In this document: positions 1 to 10,715 of the stretch, piece by piece
Layout: each line of letters begins with the position of its first letter
How positions within the stretch are numbered: position 1 is the first letter of the stretch
Source of the DNA: Whitmania pigra
Taxonomy: Eukaryota; Annelida; Clitellata; Hirudinida; Haemopidae
Assembly (NCBI GenBank): GCA_021613335.1
Contig: JAJTWR010000034.1
Coordinates: 97,501 to 161,500, forward strand
DNA length: 64,000 nt
Direction of reading: 5' to 3'
Position numbers and translations under genes: made by a program
The notes under the pieces: model-generated
Told to the model about the DNA's origin: nothing
Databases searched by the model: none
What the model saw: only the letters and a program-made list of their open reading frames with translations

Positions 1-23
1 TAATAATAATAATAATAATAATA

Positions 24-57
<34 letters not shown>
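1..57. repeat. (TAA)n microsatellite, runs off the window edge
   Basis: The window opens inside a near-perfect TAA trinucleotide array broken by one shortened unit. It is the first of many AT-only triplet arrays in this window. Confidence 0.95.
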
Positions 58-61
<4 letters not shown>

Positions 62-1440
62 TATAATTGTCATGATAAATCATGATTAATATTAATACTA
101 ATTAATTAATTATAATTTTTTTTTATAATTTGTATTTTAGTTTAAAATTTATTTATTTATGCGGACAAATTCTACCTGCAACCTGAGGTTTCTTTGCTAG
201 TTCCAGATTGGCCAAAACAAGATCATTATCACCTCGTACCTGATATAGACCATGACACGTGGCGGTGACGACGACGAAGACGACGATGACGACCCACAAT
301 GTCAAAGGCAGCTGTGACATCGGACACTGAACAACAATTTGACACACATGAAATTAACCAATTAGTCTCATTAACCAATGGCCAGTTTTTGCTAAGCACA
401 TTACCTGAGGTAAAGTGGTGATGATGATGATGTCAGCGGTGTTGGTGATGATGATGGTCGATGGTTGAGCCTCAGACGAAAATCTGGAATGTCTTCTAAG
501 TGAGGATGCGCATGAATGGCTTTCAGGTCAGACTCGCTTCAGTGGACAAGACTCGAGTTTTTATTTATTTATTTTTGATAAGTTTTTGAAGTTTTGTTTC
601 TGAATTTATTTAAAAAGTCTTTGTGAGTGATCTTCAGTTTATCTTCATCGTCTCCACCTCACGTCAAAATATGGAACAACCTGATGGGGCGTTATAAATG
701 AAAACATCTGCTGATGATGACATGTCAGGAAAGCGTGGATGACGTTGATGATGATGATGATAGTATTACGATATTATCATAATGATGATAATCTCCTTAA
801 TGACGGTGATAATAGTACTGATGATGATGAAGATGATAATGATGAAATTGACTTTATGATATAGCAACATCGACTAAAAATTAAATAATTAATTAATTTA
901 ATTTAAGTTAATTTTAATTCCGAAGAACTCACTGAACATTCCAAAAGGACTTTTAGTACCCAACTAGTTCAAAATCAAATTAAAACAAGACAAACAATGT
1001 TACACTGTAGAAACTTTTTATTAAAGATTTTACTTTTTGGCGCCAAACATCGAAGCAAGGTGCGCGCAACAAGGGAGCACTTGTCTGACGGTTTGTATTG
1101 AGTCTTTAACCTCATCTACGAGAAGTCACAGGTTGAGATGCTGATGCAGGTGGAGAGATGGGTGCTGGTGAATTGTGCACGATGCATTGTGAATTTCTTT
1201 GTTATCATTCACAATCCAATGGAATTGCAGCTTATCATTATTATTTTATTATTATTATCATCATCATCGTAATCACCTTCTGATCTATATGTTGTTTTAA
1301 TATTATTTAGAATTGCTTCATTTCAAAAGGAATTTTTTCTTTCTTTTTTAGAAATTTGCTTTGAAATTGCACCGTGCATATTTAATATTTGAGGCGAGAA
1401 AATTACAAATTTTATAAATTGCCAATTACGCATTTTTCCA
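58..1440. other. AT-rich intergenic DNA, no gene seen
   Basis: The stretch holds scattered short GAT/GAC/GTC triplet runs, for example near 416-450 and 735-850. A hydrophobic minus-strand open frame at 153-347 is best explained by such a triplet run. I see no splice-bounded coding exon, RNA gene or transposon terminus. Confidence 0.5.
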
Positions 1441-1620
1441 CAGTGCTTGGGTGGACGGACGGACGAATGAATAGATGGAAGGACAGGTGCATTAGATGAA
1501 TGGATGGATCTTTGACGGGTGCGTTAGATGAGTGGAAGGGCGCTTAGATGAATGAATGCATGATGCATTAGATGAATGAATGCATGGTGCATTAGATGAA
1601 TGAATGGATGTGAGGGTGGA
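1441..1620. repeat. Degenerate GATGAATG-type minisatellite
   Basis: The motif GATGAATGAATG, with GATGGATG and GACGGACG variants, recurs imperfectly through this stretch. It merges into a short unrelated spacer before the large ATT array. Confidence 0.75.
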
Positions 1621-1756
1621 ATTGAGCTCAGACGGATGCATGGAAGGCGTTGGGATGGAAATGAATTCGGCGCTCTTTAGTCGTCTGCTAATGAGACACG
1701 TGCGGGTTTACAGTCCCTTTATCCGGATAAATTGCGGAGCAACAATTTATAAGCTG

Positions 1757-2016
<260 letters not shown>

Positions 2017-2019
<3 letters not shown>

Positions 2020-3045
2020 GTCATAATAATATATGTCGTGATCACAGAGGTGGCTTGCATTGTTTTGTTGTGATGACCTTTGCAATCTTTGCGAGTCGAA
2101 AGGTCATGGAAACGTGTTTCCTTCCGTATGTTTCTGATCTCAAGATCTGAGTTGAGGATTGTAATTTGTAACTTCAAATAAGTTTAATTCACTTCAGAAT
2201 TGTTTACCTTCGAATGCTGCTTTCTGTTCTGAAAGTTCATAAATCGTTGTAAATGTCTTGAAGTAAGCTGTGCGCTTGTGAAGTTGTGAGAGGCAATTGC
2301 TAATAGGAAATTGTTTAGAATAATTATTAACTACATTAATTACTGTAGTTGATTGATTCATTTAAATGTGAGTTAAAAATATAAGTCCACATAAACAGTA
2401 ATTTGAGCCATTAAGTTTTATTGCAAAGGAACCAATTCCCATAATCAATAATGAAGTGAACAAGCTCAAACTGGAAGTTGCCGATGCGAGGGATAAATTC
2501 TTTCAAACGAATGCAATTCTTTTTTTTTAAAGCGAATTTAATTTCGAAATAATTTAATTTGTTAATTATATCATCATCATTGGGTATTTTTTAGTTACCT
2601 TTACATATTAGATTTTATCAAATAACCAAATAAAAATCATTTTAATGACGATAATTTGTTTTCAATATAAATTTAAATATTAATTTTAATACAAATTTAA
2701 ATATTTAACATTCGGCCACATGCTCAGTTTATTTTTTTAATAATAAAAATAAATTAAAACAAATAAAATTAGAATTAATCACAAAATAAAGCAGGTGGGA
2801 TGTCAACGATGTTATTAATTTCAGTGAGTCATCGCAAGAGGTTCAAGAAGCAACAAACAGATTATAAATACATGAAAATAAATTAAAATACATGAAAATA
2901 AATTAAAATACATGAGTTTTCTGAAAAAATAAAATTTATTTCTGCCGTTGTTTTTGTTTTTTCAATTTAATGGGACATCCCCTAACCTATTTCCCTGCAT
3001 TGGTATAGTCAATTAATTAATTATTAATTTATAACTTTGTTTGAA
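2017..3045. other. AT-rich intergenic DNA, no gene seen
   Basis: I find no coding exon or mobile-element terminus here. A 21-base direct repeat near 2870-2915 (a TACATGAAAATAAATTAAAA-like unit) is the only local structure noticed. Confidence 0.5.
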
Positions 3046-3320
<275 letters not shown>

Positions 3321-4244
3321 AATCAATTATCAGTTACTGAATGGTTCAGCTTTCAGCATTTCCTATTGCTTGTTAAGGTGCCGAGAACAAGTTTATTCGT
3401 TGTAATTTTATTCTGTTATTCAACCTTATTTTGACTTTCTGTTGTTTTGTCGCTGTTGAATTCTTTATTGAAAACTTTATTCTTAATTCCAGTTCCATTT
3501 ATTTCACCTGAAAATTTAAGTATAAAATCAAATTATAAAATAAAATCGAATAAAATTGATTTTAAACGTTTTCATACGTTCTCAATAAATCTTCCCCTAG
3601 GCTTGAAAGAGGAATCACAATAAAAAGTTCTCTAAGCTAAAATTATGGGGTTAAAGTTCATAAGACCTTGAATAAATTATAATAATGAGTCGGATTTCGA
3701 TTTAATAAACTAATGACTTTGTTTCAAAAATCAATATTCAGTTGGATGAATAAAACAGAACAATTTTGTTTGAATATATTTTGGCCTAATTAGCATAATG
3801 AAGCTGTTGACATTAATAATTATGTTCATTATAAGTGGGACATACATGACTTGAAACACAAATCAAATGATAAAAATAATTTTTAAATTTAAACTGTTTA
3901 CGTGTGGCATTTAATTAGAGAATTCGTGACTGAATTCAATAATTAACAATCTGTAATTAGCATATGGATGCCAAAGTTCAAGCACTAGCATTGACCAACA
4001 TTAGCATCAACACGAGCAGATAACAACATTGGGATATGAAATTAACTTTGTAAAAGTTCATGAAGCGGGTCTCATACATCGATTTGAAGTGAATTTATTC
4101 GCTTATTGACGTTATTACTTCTCGGATATCTGGTCATGAATGTATGAAATCAAAGTTAGAAGCTGATCACTGAAGTTTAGAAATAATTTAATTTCTGATT
4201 GTTTGGCTTAATTAACTTCTCATAGCAAATTGCAAATTCGTAGG
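3321..4244. other. 5' flank of the P450 gene
   Basis: AT-rich sequence that must contain the promoter and 5' UTR of the P450. I could not pick out a convincing core promoter or a 5' UTR intron. Confidence 0.4.
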
Positions 4245-6086
4245 ATGTTTTCACCCGAAGCTTGCTACAGTTTAATTGCTTTGCTTGCAACCGGTTTTTT
4301 ATTCAAAGTTTTGCAATATTTGTTGAGAGAATTTTCTTCAGTGACGCAGACAGGGTCTTCCATTTCTATACAGTCTCCTACATTCGTCCGAAAAGACAAA
4401 GCAACTGAGTCAACTCCAGAAAGAATCGCAGACAAACCTCCAAAATTTAGAACTCTTCCTGTCTTTGGAAACCTCTTCGATCTTGGTTCTCATCCCCACA
4501 GAAATTTATTCCAGTTGTCCTCGGTTTACGGAGACGTTATAAAACTGAAATTAGGAAAATGGAAGGCCGTGGTTCTCAACGGAACAGAAGCCTGTCGAGA
4601 AGCTTTGATTCAAAATGGAAAATTTACAGCCAGCAGGCCAGATTTTGAATCGTATCATCATTATAGCCACGGAAAAAGTCTTTCTTTCCAACCTTACAAC
4701 GCCATCTGGCAAGTCCAGAGAAAAGCCACCAGTAGGACTATCTCAAGACTCCTCAGTTCAGGATTGGTTTCAAAGCTAGCTATGAGGCAGGCAGATAAAT
4801 TGATCAATTTATGGTCATCAAAGATTGAATGGAATCAAAGTTTTGATCCCGCAGAAGACGTTGCTAAAACGGTTGGAGAATTTGTTTACTCGTTCTGCTA
4901 CGGAGAAGATGAGTTGTTGGATGATAACAAGGAATTCTCGGACATCCTCCTTCGACCAAATCCGGGAACAGACCTTCTTGCCGCCGGCAACAACATCGAC
5001 TTTCTTCCTTGGTTTTTAAGGTTCATCTCCTCGGGAAAACAGAAAAATCACATTCATAGGATGAATGAGTTTGTGAGGCTCAACAATGTGATGAAAGAAA
5101 AAGTTGAAGAAAAACTCCAGGATCAGAAGTCTTCATCAGATTTCAACTATGACGGCGACAGCTTTCACTCAAACGATTTCAAAAGCGTAATGGAGGGCAT
5201 GATCTTTGAAGTTAAGAAACTTTTTCGAGATGGATCAGATAACGTTGAAATTGAGGATCAAAATTCTTTCGAACGCTCAACTCTGCACAAGGATTGTCTC
5301 CTTAATTTGCCATCGGAATTCCTTTCCGCTGGAAGTGAAACATCTACCGCTGCCCTCCTCTGGGTGATCAGGTTTGTAGCAACACATCCAGACGTTCAGG
5401 AAAAGGTATTTCTAGAACTCCAAGAATGCGTTGCCAACAAAGTAAATGCGGAATCCAAAGTTGAAGAGGTGACTATCGATCCTAGGGACAAGATTTATTT
5501 GCCCTACACAGAGGCCTGCTTTTTGGAATCACTGAGGTTGATGGCAGTGGTACCGTTTGGACTCCCCCACTTCACGACTGCGGACATTCAATTGGGGGGA
5601 AACAACATCCCAAAACACACTTTGCTTCTCCCAAACCTTTGGTCTGCTGGTCACGATCCAAGAAGTTGGGAAGATTCGGAAGTTTTTCGACCTGAACGTC
5701 ATCTCTCCCAGTGCCCTGCCAAAATCGACTGTCGAACGAACAGTGGTTCGCCGACTGTTACTGGTAACGGCCTGCTAAAACAGGAACTTTTTTTTCCTTT
5801 TGGCCTCGGCAGGAGGCGCTGTGTTGGAGAAGCAGTAGGTAAATTGCTCAACTTTGTCATCTTCTCTAACTTGATGTTGAGGTTCAAGATTCAGCTCGTC
5901 GAAATAAGTAGGGAAGAAAGTCCATCGAAAGAATCTATTTTAGGGAAATTATTTGGCCTCTTATCAGACTCCATCTTCAACTTCATTCACCCATCCGTTA
6001 CTCAAAATGTTCAAAGGGACATTTTTGAATCATATGGTGATGTCATGAAGCCACTGGCCTACAAGATTATAGTCAATCGCAGATAA
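4245..6086 (+). CDS. Cytochrome P450, CYP2 clan (CYP1/CYP17-like), intronless
   Basis: A haem-thiolate monooxygenase, probably anchored in the endoplasmic reticulum and fed electrons by NADPH-P450 reductase; its substrate cannot be told from sequence. In the 613-residue product, residues 1-28 form a hydrophobic anchor. A proline-rich hinge (PPKFRTLPVFGN) follows. The I-helix oxygen-binding motif AGSET is at 362-366, the K-helix ESLR at 428-431, then FRPERH, and the haem loop FGLGRRRCVGE has its ligand Cys at 526. The segment PHFTTADIQLGG resembles CYP1/CYP17 proteins. At 613 residues it is about 100 longer than typical family members. The extra length lies before the I helix, before the haem loop and in the C-terminal tail. 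The frame is open from an upstream TTG at 4230, but the first ATG is at 4245 and I take that as the start. There are no introns, unlike every other host gene recognised here. The family call is firm; the subfamily is uncertain. Confidence 0.93.
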   Translation: MFSPEACYSLIALLATGFLFKVLQYLLREFSSVTQTGSSISIQSPTFVRKDKATESTPERIADKPPKFRTLPVFGNLFDLGSHPHRNLFQLSSVYGDVIKLKLGKWKAVVLNGTEACREALIQNGKFTASRPDFESYHHYSHGKSLSFQPYNAIWQVQRKATSRTISRLLSSGLVSKLAMRQADKLINLWSSKIEWNQSFDPAEDVAKTVGEFVYSFCYGEDELLDDNKEFSDILLRPNPGTDLLAAGNNIDFLPWFLRFISSGKQKNHIHRMNEFVRLNNVMKEKVEEKLQDQKSSSDFNYDGDSFHSNDFKSVMEGMIFEVKKLFRDGSDNVEIEDQNSFERSTLHKDCLLNLPSEFLSAGSETSTAALLWVIRFVATHPDVQEKVFLELQECVANKVNAESKVEEVTIDPRDKIYLPYTEACFLESLRLMAVVPFGLPHFTTADIQLGGNNIPKHTLLLPNLWSAGHDPRSWEDSEVFRPERHLSQCPAKIDCRTNSGSPTVTGNGLLKQELFFPFGLGRRRCVGEAVGKLLNFVIFSNLMLRFKIQLVEISREESPSKESILGKLFGLLSDSIFNFIHPSVTQNVQRDIFESYGDVMKPLAYKIIVNRR

Positions 6087-6226
6087 CGATTTAGTTAGAT
6101 TAAAATGTAGTTAGGATTGCGATTAGGTTTAGTAAATGAACCAGCCTGTTTTGCTGTTTGCGATGGAGAAAAGTGAACTTAGATTTTATAGTTTTGTAAT
6201 TTTGTATTTCAGTCGTGACTGCTTTT

Positions 6227-6232
6227 AATAAA
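6227..6232 (+). terminator. Polyadenylation signal AATAAA of the P450 gene
   Basis: A canonical hexamer about 140 bases after the P450 stop codon, the expected distance for a short 3' UTR. Further AATAAA-like hexamers occur by chance in this AT-rich DNA. Confidence 0.5.
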
Positions 6233-7651
6233 TCTGTTGGGTATCACTTGAATTTGTGATAAAACAAACTACTTACTTTCATATCCTTGCCACGATATCA
6301 ATATTATTTATTGGTTTTTAACTTTTATTAAATGATATATTTCTTTAATATTCTCTAAGCTTTATTTTCTATTTATCTTAGTTTATGTAATTATTTAATA
6401 AACTCAATTAATTTTGAGGACTCCAAGCCTTTCTAGTCCAATCTTCTAGACGTGAGCTATTTTAAATGGATTATTATAATTACATTTTAATTATGCATCT
6501 CGTTTTTCACACTAATAAAATTCAACAACACCAGAACACTAAGCAGATACATGTCTGATGAAATGATTCTTAAATCTTAAAACTTGAACTTTCACTTCTG
6601 TAGCCAATTCGGGAAGTTTCGAAATAAAATATTTTTCTTTTGTAATCGAATGGTACCAGAGTAATTATCGATAATTGTATTACAGTCAAATACAATTGAT
6701 TGCATGCCATTAATTGATATTCTTAGAATACGATTTTCTTGGAGGTGTGGTTGACAGACTAAATTTAAGCGAACTCTTATAGTTAGACGCTTGAGATTTA
6801 AAAGCGATAAAACGAGATGAACACGAGTTTGATTACGTTGAAATCACATAATGGTGTTTAAGTCACAGCCATGTCAGAAATGCCTTCAATGAAAGTATTA
6901 ATTTCCCACTTGAACGTTTTGCACTGAATAACAATAATAATGACAGCATCGATAATTATTTTAAGCAGCCTTGTTTTTCATAGAACTCCGAAGTAATTAC
7001 GCCTCACAAAACGTCACAAGATGTCGTTAAATGTAGAATGATTTTGCTGTTTAAGCGTGTTGATGCGTCAGAGTTCTCGTGTCAAAACCAGTTTATTTTG
7101 CAGTGTAATTTCTGAAACATTTCGCCTTGTATTTTTTTTAAAAATCGTATCAGTTGCTGACAATTAACGAAATTATCTTATACCATTATCTTATAAAACG
7201 ATGTTAACTCAGCAAAGACAAATTGGAAACTGAAAATTGCACTGAATGACTTAAATTGTCCTTATAAAACAGATTCGCGCGATTTACTCAGCTATATATC
7301 ACACTGAACTGCAAAACATAGCAGTTACAATTGAGTTCTTGTAACACATCAGTTCGACTCTAGATCTATTCAAATGAAGGCGGCAGAAGAATGGATATTT
7401 GGCTTTATCCTTCGGGCGCATTTTTTCAAACCCTAAGCAGAACCAACCATGGCTGATTAATATTCATAAGTGCGCGCTATGATTGGTTGAGATCTTAAAT
7501 AGGTCAGAAACACATATGCATATGTTTATTTGTATCATAGATTCCATGTCCTAATGCTCTATCCATCGTACGTATGCGTGGTTTAGCGGTTAAGGACCCG
7601 CCTCTCGAGACAACAGCGCGTGTTCCGTTTCCGTTCCTGGATTCTAGACTA
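6233..7651. other. Intergenic DNA with a weak tRNA-like segment
   Basis: No gene is seen. Near 7578-7600 the sequence GTGGTTTAGCGGTTAAGGAC resembles a tRNA A box, but the expected B box downstream is poor. This may be a decayed SINE head immediately left of the Tc1 element. Confidence 0.4.
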
Positions 7652-9318
7652 CAGTGCTTATAAAAAGGTTACAAGCGTGCCTTAATTTGAGCATAACTCC
7701 TAAAATATTGAACAGATCAAAGCCAAATTTGGAAATCATAAGTAAATTGTATTTATAAACATGTATGCCAAATTTCCTATTGATTGAACAAATGATGCCT
7801 GTAAATTCATCAAAATGTCCTATTTAGGCTGTGTAAAAAGGTTATAAGCGCTTTGCAATATTTAGTGATATATATATATATATTAGCAAACTTTTGTAAG
7901 CTTTTCAAACAGAATCGCACTATAATTTAGGAACTACAAAACTATATAAAGGGTATTTTTAGTCAATAGTTTATTAAATAATAATTTTAGTAAATAATAA
8001 TTAAATAATTTTTTTTATCATGAGTTGAAGGAGTCTACTAAAAATAAAGAAAAAATTCTGGCCTTCAAAATATCAATATTTTCACATATAAAGATTGCCA
8101 AACAATTAAATAAAAGTGAATTTCTTGTTTTTAGATAGATTTCACAAGGCTATGGAACAAAATATGATCAGTGGGAAACCTCAAAAACTTCGACAAAAAA
8201 TGCGAAAAACACTTTTTCATGAAGCTTCTAAAGGCTCTCTGCAAACCAGCATATAAGAAGCTTGAAATAAAATGTTTATAAGAAGACAGCCTGCAATTAT
8301 TTAAATAACAGCTGAAAATTCAAATATGACACACGTTTGAAGGTTCTGCATCTCAAAGAAGATTGCAGAAATATGGAATGGGCCATTAATATGGTTGATT
8401 TAAAATCGGGGTAAGATCAAACAATTTTTATATGATGAAATAAAATTTAATCTGGATGGGCCAGATGGCTGCCAAACTTATTGGCAACACTTAATTATGG
8501 AAAAGAAGACCTACTTTGGCAGACTTTCAAGGAGGAGGCTCCGTTATGATCTAGAGAGCAATTTTGTCAAAAGGGACAACGTCTTTGGCATTCTTAAAGA
8601 GAAGACAAAAATCTCATCATTATGTTGAGACATTAGATAAGTTCCTGCTACCATTTGCCAATAAAAATTTTGGCGATAACTTTATATTTCAGCAAGATAA
8701 TGCCGCCATACAGGTCTCCAAGTTGACGAGAATGTTTTTCCAGGAAAGGAAAATCAAGGTGACAAGTTGGTCAGCGTGGTCAACCTAATTGAAAACATGT
8801 ATGGAAATGTTGTTAATGAAGTATACGGAAGTGAAAAGACATATTTTGAAAAAAAAAGATCTTGAAGAGGCCACAATGAAGGCATGGAACAGCCCGGGAA
8901 ACAATTACCTAAAAACATTAATTAAGTCAATGAAACATAGATGCAAAAACGTTTTAGAAAATAAACGACTTATTATTAATTAATAAAAATATCGTTTGAA
9001 TACAATTTAAAATTTAATTATTTGATTATAATATAATTATTATATATAATTATATAAATAAATATAAATAAATATAAATATTATATAATTATTTAACCTT
9101 GAATTGAGTTTTTCCAAAGCGCTTGTAACCTTTTCACACTGCATAAATATGAAATTTTGTTGATTTTGAAAGCATTTTTGTTCAATCGAAAGCAAATTTT
9201 GGACAAGTGTATAACATAAGAAATTACTTGTCTCTTCCAAATTTGGTTCTGTTTAGTCCAATGTTTCAAAAGCTATCCAGCAATTGAGGGGCGCTTGTAA
9301 TTTTTTTAAACGCAGTGC
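7652..9318 (+). mobile_element. Degenerate Tc1-like transposon with IR/DR ends
   Basis: The ends form imperfect terminal inverted repeats of about 28 bp: the left end starts CAGTGCTTATAAAAAGGTTAC and the right end reads similarly in reverse complement. A second copy of the same motif lies inside each end, at about 7827-7851 and, inverted, at 9119-9142. Both inner copies sit about 175 bp from their outer copies. This inverted/direct repeat layout and the 1.67-kb size are typical of Tc1-like elements with IR/DR ends. A TA precedes the left end; the right TA appears mutated. The transposase inside is broken, so the copy is dead. Confidence 0.85.
8150..8983 (+). pseudogene. Tc1-family transposase pseudogene
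   Basis: Pieces of a DDE transposase appear in shifting frames. DEIKFNLDGPDG lies near 8440-8475. The hallmark GGGSVMIW stretch is near 8529-8553, with its Trp codon mutated to TAG. FQQDNAA, carrying the second catalytic Asp, is near 8688-8710. SAWS, followed one frame over by NLIENMYG with the third acidic residue, is near 8770-8800. The tail LIKSMKHRCKNVLENK runs to the end. At least one nonsense change and two frameshifts separate these parts. The N-terminal DNA-binding part is hard to follow. No functional protein is possible. Confidence 0.85.
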
Positions 9319-10715
9319 AGCACAGTCGACCATGTTTGCCGGCGCATTTTAGTAACTCGATATCTGAAGTTAAGGTTGGGTTAGTAACTTAACAATTTCA
9401 GAGTTTGAGGTGGGTTTTATTTATTTAATTAATATTTGGAAATACGCCCCCGGGGCTTAGGATCATTTGACCTTAATACTAAACATTTTAGATACAACCA
9501 CCCTAACTTTTAAGTATTTAGTTAAGCAAATCGTTAAATCATTCTACCTCCTCCTTCACCACCTACAACTAAGATCAACTCCAAGTGCACCACCATCTAA
9601 CCTCATGCAAAGTAATTAAAGTAATAATTATGACGCATAGCAGGTTCATTATTCCGAATAGCTTTGAGGCAATTTTGGCAAATACCTGAGACGGGAACAA
9701 CAACACAACTTTTAGTCTCAAGTGATCTCTAAAGCAGGATTAGACAAAAATAAAAGCTTTTAAATTCGATTTTGGAGCCCGAAAATAATTACACCTAAGC
9801 CGCTTGTACCATCGATTACATCGCAAATTCAATTTGCCAGTTCTATATCGTGTGCGTAAATTGTGAGCTAATCTTTATTACTCTTCTAAAGAATTACAAA
9901 TACTCTCTATAATGCAAAGGGGAGATCTAAATGAAATTGTTACAAATGATAGTTCAACAGCTACGTATAAATCTTTAAAAAAATTAGAAATTAATTCATC
10001 GTGGCAACAAATCAATAATCACAATGGCATAGTGCAATTAATTTGGCTCACAAATCAGCAATGCAAGGCAATGATAGCATAGAGACAGAAAGCTGTAGTG
10101 CCTTCAAAGAAATTGCAATAAGAAGCATTGTGCAAACATGATTGTTTCAATAATCCAAACAATGACAGAATGGAATAGAAATTAACAAACACACCTAGAA
10201 ACTGTTTATTGGCAATACAGATGCTATTGTCATCAATTCACTCAAAGAAACAAAATCTGGGTAATACCAAACTAAGCTATTTAAAGAAACAACCATAAAA
10301 TCTGAATTATTATTAACAATTCAATATGATGGTTACAGAAAATCTCATGACATTTATGTAGGCCACTTGTGACCAACCATAAGATTCTTTCAGCTGTGTC
10401 TCGATACGTGATTGGTGGGTTTGTTGGTGCCCTCTTTTGGTCTTTTAATGGTGAACTTGTAGATCATTATGCCTAATTTTCTAACATTACCATCTTTCAT
10501 CAACAACTCAACCTAGATTTTCAATATCAAAGCCATCATCATAAGCAATATGAAATAAAGTATCATTGAAATCATCATCACCAAATAATACCTCACCATA
10601 GAATTTCACTGATATCATCAGAAGACACAACACATCAATGCATTCATAGTAAAAATGAGCACACCATTCTAACCCTATACTAATTAAAATATTTAAACGG
10701 GTTAATTAATGACTA
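9319..10715. other. Intergenic DNA and probable Shc 3' UTR
   Basis: No coding exon was found. The Shc gene is read toward lower coordinates, so its 3' UTR lies in the upper part. A minus-strand AATAAA (TTTATT at 10205-10210) is one possible polyadenylation signal. Around 9300-9480 there is a GC-richer patch with no recognisable feature. Confidence 0.4.

Noticed and set aside
153..347. Minus-strand 64-codon frame resembling a signal peptide followed by a short peptide
   Set aside because: The hydrophobic core is a GTC/ATC triplet run of the kind found throughout this DNA; read in the Val/Ile frame any such run imitates a signal peptide. No downstream exon was found.
4230..4244. P450 start at the upstream TTG (618 residues)
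   Set aside because: Animal genes start at ATG; the first in-frame ATG is at 4245, directly before the hydrophobic anchor.
7578..7645. Possible tRNA gene or SINE head
   Set aside because: The A box is good but no proper B box follows and no cloverleaf can be drawn.
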